Positions 9,057 to 17,229 of a stretch of 64,000 nt of DNA are shown here, piece by piece. Numbering within the stretch: the first letter of the stretch is position 1; each line of letters begins with the position of its first letter. Under the pieces are notes generated by a model, which worked only from the letters and a program-made list of their open reading frames with translations, was not told where the DNA came from and searched no databases. Source of the DNA: Halorussus salinus (GTDB taxonomy: Archaea > Halobacteriota > Halobacteria > Halobacteriales > Haladaptataceae); assembly GCF_004765815.2 (NCBI RefSeq), contig NZ_SBIS02000011.1, forward strand, positions 186,001-250,000. Reading direction: 5' to 3'. The translations under genes were made by a program, and so were the position numbers.

Positions 9057-9662
9057 TCAGTCGAGTATCTGCCCGAATATTTTCCCCATCGCGGTATAGA
9101 GGTGCTGAGTCACCGTCGAGGGCGACAGGTCGAGTTCAGTCGCCAAATCGCTGACCGATGCTCGGCGGGGTTGTTCGAAGTAGCCGTGCCGGTACGCCAC
9201 CCGAAGAATCTCGGACTGTCGCTCCGTGAGGTCGGCCATATCGACGGTCGAGATGGTTGTCGGGTCCGATCCCGCATCGCTATCGACTAGTTGCCGCACC
9301 GAGACCGCCTCGGCACGCTCCCGGAGTTTCTCGACCGCCCGCTGGAGTTGGTCAGTGTCCTCAACGTGGAAGGTGAGCCAGAGTCGGCCCTCCTCGAATC
9401 GGCTCTCGGACACCGGGACGCCGACCGCTTCGAGTCGGTCGCAGGCGCACTCGTCCGGTCGGGCGAACCGGAAGACGCCACCGTCGTCGTAGCGGAAGAT
9501 GCGGGAGAAGGAGTCGAAATCCGGATTCGAGGGAGTCTCGGACAGAACTACCTCCTCTACGTCGTTACCGCGGGACACGACCTCGACGGTTTCGTCGTCG
9601 GAGTCGGCGAGGTCGGTGACGGGACAAGCCTCAGGGCTCTTCACGACGACTTTCGCGCGCAT
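9057..9662 (-). CDS. HTH_10 (Bat-type) transcriptional regulator
   Basis: A 201-residue protein. Residues 1-140 form a haloarchaeal sensor-like domain, and the C-terminal 60 residues form the HTH_10 helix-turn-helix: LTERQSEILRVAYRHGYFEQPRR followed by SVSDLATELDLSPSTVTQHL. This family includes the bacterio-opsin activator Bat. The gene is divergent from the precursor peptide and SPASM cluster, sharing an upstream region of about 100 bases, so it is the natural candidate regulator of that cluster. That link is inference from position. Confidence 0.85.
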   Translation of the reverse strand: MRAKVVVKSPEACPVTDLADSDDETVEVVSRGNDVEEVVLSETPSNPDFDSFSRIFRYDDGGVFRFARPDECACDRLEAVGVPVSESRFEEGRLWLTFHVEDTDQLQRAVEKLRERAEAVSVRQLVDSDAGSDPTTISTVDMADLTERQSEILRVAYRHGYFEQPRRASVSDLATELDLSPSTVTQHLYTAMGKIFGQILD

Positions 9663-9725
9663 ATTTTCAATATTATCGCTATATGTACTAAACTCTTACC
9701 GGGGTACGTCGCACCGGCGACGACC

Positions 9726-9733
9726 GTTTAAAA
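9726..9733 (+). promoter_or_regulatory. TATA box of the SPASM peptide cluster
   Basis: The element GTTTAAAA is centred about 30 bases before the ATG at 9760 and so predicts a leaderless transcript starting there. It partly overlaps the earlier possible start at 9733, which argues against that start. Confidence 0.5.
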
Positions 9734-9759
9734 TGCCGCCATCTTTCGACACAACCCAC

Positions 9760-9963
9760 ATGCTCGTCGTAGGTCTACGTGAAGATGCGGTGATGCCAAT
9801 GGCAGTAGCCCAAGATTCCACCCCCGAGCGGAAGGACGAACAGGACGACGATGTGAAAATCGTGGCCGACATCTCGACCTTAGACGAGTGTCGAGACGAC
9901 GTGGACGCCACGAGCATGAACGTCGTCGGAACCGGCGCACACAGCCACTCCATCGTCGATTAA
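9760..9963 (+). CDS. Candidate RiPP / peptide-cofactor precursor
   Basis: A 67-residue peptide (from 9760) with a short hydrophobic start, a very acidic middle (DEQDDDVK) and a C-terminus reading TSMNVVGTGAHSHSIVD. It lies 23 bases before a radical SAM/SPASM gene and heads a same-strand run with a second SPASM protein, a PqqD-like protein and an MFS transporter. Its size, position and leader/core-like organisation fit a precursor peptide with the C-terminal Gly/His/Ser-rich stretch as core. The start is uncertain: ATGs at 9733, 9760, 9793 and 9799 are in frame. The TATA box favours 9760. Only one Cys is present (DEC), so Cys-based crosslinks are limited. It matches no family I recognise. Confidence 0.65.
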   Translation: MLVVGLREDAVMPMAVAQDSTPERKDEQDDDVKIVADISTLDECRDDVDATSMNVVGTGAHSHSIVD

Positions 9964-9986
9964 TAGACCAGTTTCCCATTTTTATC

Positions 9987-11126
9987 ATGCCCGAACTATC
10001 CCCGGAGGAGCGCGAGGCACTGCGAGCGCAGAGTGCCACCCCGAACAGGTGGTTCTGTGAATACCTCACCGAACTGTTCGTGGAACTCGACTACGTTCCA
10101 TCGTTCCCCGTTAAGGTCCTTTGGGAAGTCGAGAGCCGGTGCCATCTCGACTGCGAACACTGTTGGGCCGACACGACCGACGAGATAGACGGTCCGTCGC
10201 TGGAAACAAAACTGGAAACCGCCGACGAAATTGCCGAGGAGGGCGCGGAAGTCGTCTCGTTCTCGGGAGGCGAGCCGCTTCTCGCACCGGATTTAGAGCC
10301 GGTCGTCGAGCGCCTCAAAGACGGCGACGTACGGGTTGAGCTACTCACAAACGGGGAACTCGTTCCGAAGAACATCGACTGGTTAGCGAACAATCTCGAC
10401 GACACCGACGAAGTGCAGGTCAGCATCGACGGTCCACCGGCGGTCCACGAACGACAGCGCCCCGGAAGTTCGTTCGAGCGACTCCGACGCGGAGTAGGGC
10501 TACTGCGCGAGGAGGGCATCTCCGTGCGCGCGAACTTCACCGCGACTCCCATCAACGTCGAGACACTCTCGGAAGTCATCGGGATTTGCGCCGAGGAGGG
10601 TGTCGAACCACTGAGCGTCCTCCCGGTGTATCCGATGGGTGACGGCATCGAACTCTGGGAGCGGTTCTCCGCCGAGACGTTCCTCGAAACGGTCGCCGCG
10701 GCCGCGGTGGATTGTCCGATAGAACTGGACATCTACCTCCCGATAGAGGCCTTCGAGTTACTCAACTGTCTGAAAATCGAGGAACCGACCCCTGCTGCCG
10801 ACGGCGGCGAACTCAGGGTGCCGCTCCCCGAGGCCCGCACGCACGTCCAGATTCAGGCCGACGGCGGCATCTATCCGGGGAGCGAACTCACCGACCCCGC
10901 GTACCGGAACGGGAGCATCGCCGACCGTACGCTGAAAGCCGCGTGGGAAGACGATACGTGGGACAACCTCCGGGAGGGTCGCCGCCTGACCGAGAGCAAG
11001 TGCGTCGATTGCCCGTACCGGTCGCGCTGTGGTGGAGGAAATACGGCGCGCGTCCTCCAGTTCTACGGCGACATCCACCACGCCGACCCGTTTTGTGACT
11101 ACGTTCCGGAGTCCGAGAGTATTTAA
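9987..11126 (+). CDS. Radical SAM/SPASM peptide maturase, first of pair
   Basis: The 379-residue protein has the radical SAM CX3CX2C cluster motif CHLDCEHC (Cys52, 56, 59), the SAM-binding SFSGGEPLL motif, and a C-terminal SPASM region ending CVDCPYRSRCGGG...PFC that would hold auxiliary Fe-S clusters. SPASM enzymes usually modify peptides (PqqE, sactipeptide and mycofactocin enzymes) or act in heme synthesis (AhbC/AhbD). Here the upstream small peptide and downstream PqqD-like gene point to peptide modification. The start at 9987 (MPELSPEERE) follows directly after the precursor gene. The N-terminal 40 residues, before the barrel, do not resemble a PqqD domain. Confidence 0.85.
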   Translation: MPELSPEEREALRAQSATPNRWFCEYLTELFVELDYVPSFPVKVLWEVESRCHLDCEHCWADTTDEIDGPSLETKLETADEIAEEGAEVVSFSGGEPLLAPDLEPVVERLKDGDVRVELLTNGELVPKNIDWLANNLDDTDEVQVSIDGPPAVHERQRPGSSFERLRRGVGLLREEGISVRANFTATPINVETLSEVIGICAEEGVEPLSVLPVYPMGDGIELWERFSAETFLETVAAAAVDCPIELDIYLPIEAFELLNCLKIEEPTPAADGGELRVPLPEARTHVQIQADGGIYPGSELTDPAYRNGSIADRTLKAAWEDDTWDNLREGRRLTESKCVDCPYRSRCGGGNTARVLQFYGDIHHADPFCDYVPESESI

Positions 11127-11190
11127 AATACCGAGGATATTGCAGGTTTCATTCACACTGCTGGGCCACGAACTTCGAGTAGGTGGTTAG

Positions 11191-12378
11191 ATGGCCGAGT
11201 ACGAACACGACGAGCCCGGAGCGATGTCCGAGACGGAGGCCGTACAGACCATTCTCTCGACGGACACGCGGCCACCCGAAGGAATACAGGGCAAGTACAA
11301 CGACGCGACGATGATGCTGAACAAACTGGCGTTCCGTGAGGAGGACCAGACCGAGTTTCCTGCGATAATCGGCATCGACATCATCAAAGCCTGCAATCTC
11401 GCGTGTGACCACTGCTTCCTCCAGTCACAGTCGGTTCCCGACGCGTACCCGACGTTTGAGCAGCTCGAACTGCTCCGCGACCAGTTGGACGAGGCCCGAC
11501 CCGTCAAGGTATACCTGACGGGCGGCGAACCGACCCTTCACCCGTCGTTTTACGACGTGTTCGAGTTGTTCGCCGACGGTCCCTACGATCTCACGGTGTT
11601 CACGAACGGCGTCCTAGTTGACGACGAGATGGTCGCCGAACTCGCGCCCTACGCGGGGGAAGTGAGCTTTCAGGTCAGTTTCGACGGTCTCGGTGAGGTT
11701 CACCGGCGAATCCGGGGGATAGAGGCTGAACCGGTCTTGGACGGTATCGAACGTCTAAGCGACGCGGGATTTGACGTTCACTTGCGGACCACCGTCCAGC
11801 CCGGAAACGTCGAACAGATTCCCGATATCTACGAAAAGAGCGCAGAACTGGGTGTGAACTACGTCGAGTTCGCGCCCATACTCCCGACGTTCGGGTGGGA
11901 CCACCTCACCGACGAACCGTATCCGGAGTTCCGCGAGCGGTCGCTGGTCGCCTACGCGGAGTTTCTCCGGAGCCGAGAGACCTTCCCGGTACCCATCGGT
12001 CGGGACCCCGTACCCGTCCCCTGCGGTTACGACGTGAGCGACGAGGCTGCGCTCGACGGATACATCTGCCCCGCAGCCAGTACCGCGCTCGAAATCAGCG
12101 CCGAGGGCGAGGTGTATCCCTGTCCGTACCTCCACCACGAAGAGTTTAGCGCCGGGAACGTCTACGAGGGGGACGCCAGCCTTCAGGAGATATGGGAACG
12201 CTCGATGGAAAACCCGGCGTGGGCTTGTATGGTAGCGTACACCAACGTCGGCGGCGACGACTGCAAGGAGTGTCCTCACGCCGACGCGTGCAAGGGCGCG
12301 TGTCCGGCCGCGGGGTTCGCCGACACAGGCAAAGTATCGAATCCCGACTACCGCTGTCCCCGAGTCACGGGTGATTGA
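11191..12378 (+). CDS. Radical SAM/SPASM peptide maturase, second of pair
   Basis: A 395-residue protein with CNLACDHC (Cys68, 72, 75), the TGGEPTLHP SAM-binding motif and a classical SPASM tail with CKECPHADACKGACPAAG and a final RCP cysteine. It is clearly distinct from the first SPASM protein, not a recent duplicate, so the two probably carry out different steps. The start could be 11191 or the ATG at 11224 (MSETEAVQ). The stop is followed by the ATG of the PqqD-like gene after one base, so translation is coupled. Confidence 0.85.
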   Translation: MAEYEHDEPGAMSETEAVQTILSTDTRPPEGIQGKYNDATMMLNKLAFREEDQTEFPAIIGIDIIKACNLACDHCFLQSQSVPDAYPTFEQLELLRDQLDEARPVKVYLTGGEPTLHPSFYDVFELFADGPYDLTVFTNGVLVDDEMVAELAPYAGEVSFQVSFDGLGEVHRRIRGIEAEPVLDGIERLSDAGFDVHLRTTVQPGNVEQIPDIYEKSAELGVNYVEFAPILPTFGWDHLTDEPYPEFRERSLVAYAEFLRSRETFPVPIGRDPVPVPCGYDVSDEAALDGYICPAASTALEISAEGEVYPCPYLHHEEFSAGNVYEGDASLQEIWERSMENPAWACMVAYTNVGGDDCKECPHADACKGACPAAGFADTGKVSNPDYRCPRVTGD

Positions 12379-12379
12379 G

Positions 12380-12685
12380 ATGTACGAGCTACGCGAACAC
12401 GTCCAGCGACGATTCGAGCCGAACCTCGAAGACGGGCTGTTCCTGATATACGACGCCAAGAACGACGAGTTCCGGACCGGCGGCGAAGTCGTTCGCGACA
12501 TCGTGGACGGCATCGCGGAGGGTAAGTCACTCGACGAGATAGAGCAGCAACTCGTGGTCGAACGCGACATCGAGCGCAGGAACGCCGAAGCCACTGTTCG
12601 GGAAGTTTGTGATCGATTCGAGTCGGCGGGATTCCTCCGGCGACTCGACCCCGACGGCCGAGCGACGCCGAACGATGCACGATAA
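12380..12685 (+). CDS. PqqD-like RiPP recognition element protein
   Basis: The 101-residue protein has the PqqD fold signature: FEPNLEDGLFLIYDAKNDEF, then GGEVVRDIVDGIAEGKSLDEI, and a C-terminal winged-helix-like segment VREVCDRFESAGFLRRL. PqqD-type proteins bind the leader of a precursor peptide and deliver it to a radical SAM enzyme, as PqqA is delivered to PqqE. The gene starts one base after the second SPASM gene. Its presence is the strongest sign that the cluster works on a ribosomal peptide rather than on a small molecule. Confidence 0.85.
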   Translation: MYELREHVQRRFEPNLEDGLFLIYDAKNDEFRTGGEVVRDIVDGIAEGKSLDEIEQQLVVERDIERRNAEATVREVCDRFESAGFLRRLDPDGRATPNDAR

Positions 12686-12727
12686 TATCGAAAGAAGGAC
12701 ATATAGTTGCGACGGAGATGCCGACAG

Positions 12728-13945
12728 ATGAGTACCACGAATAGACTGGGTGAGTACGTCGCACAGGTCACCGACGGCGTTCTCCGAAACGACAAGCTCC
12801 GCGCGCTGTTTCCGGCATTCGTGGGCATCTTCCTTGTCGGCGAACTCTACAAACAGGCGCTCCCGCTGTACTTCGAGGCGGTCGGCATCCCGCTGGCGGT
12901 CCTCGGGGTCGTGAAGAGCGCGGCCAACGCCGTCGAAATCGGCGTCTCGCCGGTCGCGGGCGTCCTCGCCGACCGGACCGACCGGATGGGGCTGGCCGCC
13001 GTCGCCGCCGTCGCCGCGAGCGTCGTCCTCGCGGCGTTCGCGCTCCGACCCGGACGGGCCGTCGTGACGGGACTCGTGGTGCTGACGGCCGTCGCGTTGC
13101 TGTTGCTGAACAACGCCATCACGCCCGCGGTCAACGCGGCGCTCGAGGAGGGCGTCGAGGGAATCGGCTGGGGCGTCCGCGACGTTGGGATGTACCTCGG
13201 GAGCGGAGTCGGACTCGCCGCGGCCGGGGCACTCGTCTCGCGGACCGAGCGCGTCGAGGTCATCTTTCTGGTGGCGGTGCCGGTCCTCCTCGGCGTCGGC
13301 GCTGTCGCGTGGCGACGGCGCTCCGGCGGGGCGCTCCGGGCGGCGCTGTCCGACATCGAACTCGATGACCTGTTCGCCATCGGCGTCCGCGAGCAGGTCC
13401 GTTCGGTGTCGAACCGACGACTGCTGTACGCGTTCTGCCTCGTGGAACTGGCCACGACCGCCGGGATGGGAATGACGATGTTCCTCCTGCCCGCGCTGGC
13501 GACCGACCTCGGGTTGGCGGCGTCGGGCTACCTGTTCGTCTACTCGGCCTCGCGGCTGGTCGGCGCGCCAGCGAGTCTCGTCGGCGGGGTCGCGGCCGAC
13601 CACCTGCCCAAGAAGTGGCTGTTCGTCGCCAACTACGCCGTCGAGGGCGCGATGTTGGTCGCGTTCGGACTCGCGGACGGTCCCGCGCTCTTCCTCGTCG
13701 GAATGGCCCTGTTCGTCGTCCAGACGACCTTCGAGCCCGGCGTCGTGGCCTACTTCTTCGACAACTTCGACGACGAGGAGGGCGGCACCATCTGGGGAAT
13801 CAAGGGGAGCGTCCACAAGGTCGCCAACGTCGCCGCGCCGGTCGTCGGCGGCGGTCTGTACGCCATCGACCCGCACCTGTCGTTTCTCGCCGGGGGCGGG
13901 TTGATGCTCGTCGGGTCGGGAATCGCGACGACGCTCCCGCGGTGA
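12728..13945 (+). CDS. MFS transporter, probable exporter of the SPASM cluster
   Basis: A 405-residue protein with about twelve membrane helices and MFS features: GILADRTDRMGLAA-like loop sequence between helices 2 and 3, and a pseudo-symmetrical second half with AADHLPKKWLF. The start at 12728 (MSTTNRLGEYV) lies 42 bases after the PqqD-like gene. Position makes it the likely exporter of the cluster product or an immunity pump. MFS sequence alone does not define substrate or direction. Confidence 0.75.
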   Translation: MSTTNRLGEYVAQVTDGVLRNDKLRALFPAFVGIFLVGELYKQALPLYFEAVGIPLAVLGVVKSAANAVEIGVSPVAGVLADRTDRMGLAAVAAVAASVVLAAFALRPGRAVVTGLVVLTAVALLLLNNAITPAVNAALEEGVEGIGWGVRDVGMYLGSGVGLAAAGALVSRTERVEVIFLVAVPVLLGVGAVAWRRRSGGALRAALSDIELDDLFAIGVREQVRSVSNRRLLYAFCLVELATTAGMGMTMFLLPALATDLGLAASGYLFVYSASRLVGAPASLVGGVAADHLPKKWLFVANYAVEGAMLVAFGLADGPALFLVGMALFVVQTTFEPGVVAYFFDNFDDEEGGTIWGIKGSVHKVANVAAPVVGGGLYAIDPHLSFLAGGGLMLVGSGIATTLPR

Positions 13946-14016
13946 GTGACGCCGGGCCGACCGTCGAAGTCGGCGTTTCGTCACGTATTTGATTCGTCGG
14001 TCGCCAGTCCCGTGCG

Positions 14017-15318
14017 ATGGACTCCCCTGCAGTCCGGCGGACGCTGACCGTGGTCGTCCTCGGCGTCCTCGTCCTCGCCGGAAGCCTCGGCCTCCTCGGA
14101 CTCTCGCTGTCGGCGGATGCCGGGCAGTCGGCGGACGCCGGTCGGTCGGCAGACCCGACAGCGGGTCGCGGCGTCGGGCCGCCCGTCTCGACGCTCCACG
14201 ACGAGGGCGCGACGGGCGAGAACGTGACCGTCGGCGTCGTAGACGTGACCGGATTCGACACCGAATCGCGCGCGCTCGCCGGTCGAGTCACCGAGGCCCG
14301 AGCGTTCGGCGAGGCGTCGGTCTTCGGCGACGACGCCAGCCACGGCACCGCGGCGGCCGAGACCGTGGCGCGAATCGCGCCCGACGCCGACCTCTCGCTG
14401 GCGACGGTGGACTCCCCGACGAGCTACCGGCGCGCGGTCGAGTGGCTCGTCGCCCAGAAGGTGGATATCGTCGTCGCTCCGGTGTCGTTCTACGGGATGC
14501 CCGGCGACGGAACCTCCCCCGTCGCCGAGGTCGCGGAGCGCGCGACCGAGGAGGGAGTCGTCTTCGTCTCGCCGACCGGGAACCTCGCGCGGAGCCACTG
14601 GGCGGGCCGGTATCGCAACGTCGAGAACGAAAGCGTCAGGTTCGGCGAGAGTACGCGAAACTACATCAGAGGAGACGGGCGGGACGTGACCGTGTGGCTG
14701 TCGTGGGACCGGGACCACCGCGGGCAGGACTACACCGCGAAGCTCTACTGGACCGACGGCAAGCGGAGTCGGCTGGTCGCGCGTTCGTCGCCGTACCCCG
14801 GCGACGGAGTGCCCAACGAGCGCATCGTCGCTCGCGTTCAGTCGGGAACCTACTACCTCACGGTCGAGGGACCCGCGAACGCAACAGGTGCCCGTCTCGA
14901 ACTCTCGTCGCCGACCCACGACTTCCAGCACGTCCGGGCCGAGGAGAGCCTCGTCGCGCCCGCGAGCGCCCGGTCGGTCCTGACGGTGGGCGCGTACGAC
15001 ACCGACGGCGGCCGGGTCGAACCGTTCGGTTCCCGCGGGCCGACGTTCGACGGCCGAAACGGGGTGGACCTCGTCGCTCCGAGCCGTCCGACCGCGGCCA
15101 ACACTGAGGGGTTCGCGGGCTCGTCGGCCGCCGCGGCGTACGCTGGCGGTATCGCAACGCTCCTTCTCGACGAGCGACCGGGTCTCTCCCCGAGAGCCGT
15201 CGAGCGACGGCTGGAGACCACCGCACTCGACACGGGCCAACCGGGAATCGACCCCGTGTCGGGGCACGGCCGACTCCGACCGGTTCGAGCGGTCGGGTTG
15301 GGCAACGCGACCGAGTGA
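14017..15318 (+). CDS. S8 (subtilisin-like) serine protease, membrane-anchored or secreted
   Basis: A 433-residue protein with an N-terminal membrane helix (TLTVVVLGVLVLAGSLGLLGL) and a subtilase domain. The candidate Asp lies in VGVVDVTGF, with one residue more than the usual D-T-G before the Gly. The His is in DASHGTAAAE, the oxyanion Asn in SPTGNLA and the Ser in FAGSSAAAAYAGGIATLL. An insert of about 120 residues (240-330) with a beta-rich pre-peptidase-like sequence interrupts the core before the Ser. No clear propeptide is visible. Substrate unknown. It lies downstream of the RiPP-like cluster on the same strand, so a role as processing protease is possible but speculative. Confidence 0.8.
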   Translation: MDSPAVRRTLTVVVLGVLVLAGSLGLLGLSLSADAGQSADAGRSADPTAGRGVGPPVSTLHDEGATGENVTVGVVDVTGFDTESRALAGRVTEARAFGEASVFGDDASHGTAAAETVARIAPDADLSLATVDSPTSYRRAVEWLVAQKVDIVVAPVSFYGMPGDGTSPVAEVAERATEEGVVFVSPTGNLARSHWAGRYRNVENESVRFGESTRNYIRGDGRDVTVWLSWDRDHRGQDYTAKLYWTDGKRSRLVARSSPYPGDGVPNERIVARVQSGTYYLTVEGPANATGARLELSSPTHDFQHVRAEESLVAPASARSVLTVGAYDTDGGRVEPFGSRGPTFDGRNGVDLVAPSRPTAANTEGFAGSSAAAAYAGGIATLLLDERPGLSPRAVERRLETTALDTGQPGIDPVSGHGRLRPVRAVGLGNATE

Positions 15319-15333
15319 GCCACGACGCGACCG

Positions 15334-15351
15334 CTTAAATCGGTCTTTAAG
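15334..15351. promoter_or_regulatory. Inverted repeat upstream of ArsR-like gene
   Basis: CTTAAA, a 6-base spacer and TTTAAG form a perfect inverted repeat about 52 bases before the ATG of the ArsR-like regulator. It overlaps TATA-like sequence. The arrangement would suit an autoregulatory operator bound by a dimeric winged-helix protein. Confidence 0.35.
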
Positions 15352-15402
15352 TTATGAACAACGTTTAGTGCCCGCTTTGGGAAGATTCGACAACGAGACG
15401 CC

Positions 15403-16017
15403 ATGTCGGGACTCATCGAACGACTCCAAGACCGGACCGCGAGTGGCGACGAGCAGTTGCGCGTCCTCGACGTGGAGGGCGACGAGACCGACGACGTTCT
15501 CGACGCGCTCGGTCCCGACACGCGCCGGGAGGTCTACCGTACCCTGTTCGAGTCGCCCGGAACGCCCTCCGAACTCGCCGAGCGCGTGGACACGTCGGTC
15601 CAGAACCTCCACTACCACCTCTCGACGCTGGAGGAGGCCGGACTCATCGCGCAGGTCGATACGCGATACTCCGAGAAGGGCAACGAGATGGCGGTGTACG
15701 CGCCCGCGACCGACCCGCTCGTGCTGGTCGGCGACGGCGACATCCGCCCGCAGGTCCGCCACTCGCTGGCGGATGTGGTCGGCGGACTCGGGGTGCTGGC
15801 GGCCGCCAGCCTGCTGGTCCAGCGGGGCGTCGAACGACTCGCCAGCCCCGCAATCGGCCGCGGGACCGTGGTCGGCCCGGCCAGTCCGACGGCCGACCCG
15901 ACGACGGCCCGCGAGACCGTCGCGTGGTTCGTCTTCGACCTCGCGGAGCCGGGCGTCGTCTTCTTCGTCGGGTGTCTCGTCGTCGTCGCCGTCGCCGCGC
16001 TCGTGATGGACCGGTAG
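15403..16017 (+). CDS. ArsR-like winged-helix regulator with membrane helices
   Basis: The 204-residue protein carries an ArsR-type winged helix at about residues 35-90 (DVLDALGPDTRREVYRTLFE, then VQNLHYHLSTLEEAGLI). Two hydrophobic segments follow (VVGGLGVLAAASLLV and VVFFVGCLVVVAVAALVM), so the DNA-binding domain is tethered to the inner face of the membrane. No metal-binding Cys pair is seen near the recognition helix. A palindrome sits upstream. Ligand and targets are unknown. Confidence 0.8.
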   Translation: MSGLIERLQDRTASGDEQLRVLDVEGDETDDVLDALGPDTRREVYRTLFESPGTPSELAERVDTSVQNLHYHLSTLEEAGLIAQVDTRYSEKGNEMAVYAPATDPLVLVGDGDIRPQVRHSLADVVGGLGVLAAASLLVQRGVERLASPAIGRGTVVGPASPTADPTTARETVAWFVFDLAEPGVVFFVGCLVVVAVAALVMDR

Positions 16018-16062
16018 CGCGAAGAGAGAAAAGTTGACGCGAGCGGAGCGTCGCAAGAACTC

Positions 16063-17085
16063 TCAGTTGCGGAACAGACCGAGAACGACGCCGATTCCGA
16101 CTACTGCGAGGAGGCCGCCCGCCGCTAGCAGGCCGACGCTTCCGAGGAGTCGGTCGCCAGAGTCGTCGGCGGTCGAACCGTTCGCGTCTCCGTCAGCCGA
16201 GACGGTGCCGACTGCCGTCGCGGTGGCGGTCGGCGGCGCGTCGTCGCCCGAATCGCTGGCGTCGGTGAAGACGACGACTCGCCCTCTGGCCTCCAGTTCG
16301 CCGTCGGTCGTCGGCCCGGCGTACAGGCGCACGTCGTAGGAGGCGGGCGCGAGCGGCGAGTCGAGCGACGTTTCGGCGGTCTCCTCGACCACGCGGGTAC
16401 TCCCGTTGTCCACGACGCCGAGCGTGGGCGCGTCGGTTCCAGCGCGGTCGGTGTGGAAGAGGATGGTCGCGCTCCCGTCGCCGTCACGGTCGCGGACGGT
16501 CCCGTTGACGACGTAGTTGACGCTCGGGCCGCCGACGGAGACCGAGACGGTCTCGGCCTGCCCGAACAGCACTTTGATCGACGCGGTCCGGTTCTGGGTG
16601 ACTTCCGTGACGGCTTGGACCGCAGGGCTATCGACGGATTGGGCAGTCTCGTCGGTCGTGGTCGTCTCCGTCGCGCAGTCGCTCGAACAGACGACCCGTC
16701 CGTCGGCTTCCGCCAGCACGGTCTCGTTTCGGTAGACTCGAATTTCGAACTCCTGCTCGGGTAAGCCGCTCATGTCGTAGCTCGCACCGAACGTCCGGTT
16801 GTCGGAGACGCGGACCGTGTTCGTCTTCAGGAACATCTCTCCTTTGACGTTGACACTCAGGTTCGTTCCGGGTTCCAGCGTCGTCTTCCCGCGAATCGTC
16901 TGGTTCGGCGCTGGGTCGAGGAGTAACTCCTCGCCGTCAGTGAAGATGGTCGCGTCGGCTCCGTCGGCCGTCGCGGCCGCCACTTCCGGAACGGTCACCG
17001 GCACCGCGATGCCGGAAGTCACCGCGAGGAGGGCGAGGAGGGCCGCGGACAGCGGTACGTCGGTCGGTCGTTCGCTCGGGGACAT
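16063..17085 (-). CDS. Membrane-anchored surface protein (BGTF-type domain)
   Basis: A 340-residue protein with an N-terminal signal sequence, a beta-rich ectodomain rich in NxT/NxS sites (NQTIRGKTTLEPGTNLSV, characteristic of the haloarchaeal BGTF surface domain), a Thr/Asp-rich stalk and a C-terminal helix (LLAAGGLLAVVGIGVVLGLF) ending in RN. Two cysteines in VCSSDC may form a disulfide. It probably forms part of the cell envelope. It does not end in a recognisable PGF-CTERM motif. Confidence 0.7.
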   Translation of the reverse strand: MSPSERPTDVPLSAALLALLAVTSGIAVPVTVPEVAAATADGADATIFTDGEELLLDPAPNQTIRGKTTLEPGTNLSVNVKGEMFLKTNTVRVSDNRTFGASYDMSGLPEQEFEIRVYRNETVLAEADGRVVCSSDCATETTTTDETAQSVDSPAVQAVTEVTQNRTASIKVLFGQAETVSVSVGGPSVNYVVNGTVRDRDGDGSATILFHTDRAGTDAPTLGVVDNGSTRVVEETAETSLDSPLAPASYDVRLYAGPTTDGELEARGRVVVFTDASDSGDDAPPTATATAVGTVSADGDANGSTADDSGDRLLGSVGLLAAGGLLAVVGIGVVLGLFRN

Positions 17086-17201
17086 ACGCGTCGATAGACG
17101 AAGGGACGGGAAAAATGTGTCACGTTACATTAACCTGTGATTTAAGCTACGGCTACCGGTCGAGACCCCACGACGACGAGACACCACGTATCGTCACGTA
17201 C

Positions 17202-17210
17202 TTGTTTTAT
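17202..17210 (+). promoter_or_regulatory. TATA box of the polyprenyl synthase gene
   Basis: TTGTTTTAT is centred about 24 bases before the ATG at 17230, giving a leaderless or nearly leaderless transcript. Confidence 0.4.
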
Positions 17211-17229
17211 CGGTCCTGAGTCCCGGCCA

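Noticed and set aside
8006-9154. Long Arg-rich open frame overlapping etfA
   Set aside because: Out-of-frame shadow of etfA with extreme Arg/Gly content; etfA is unmistakable.
12527-13984. 485-codon minus-strand frame across the MFS gene
   Set aside because: Antisense to an MFS protein with clear helices; the antisense product is charged and repetitive without known motifs.
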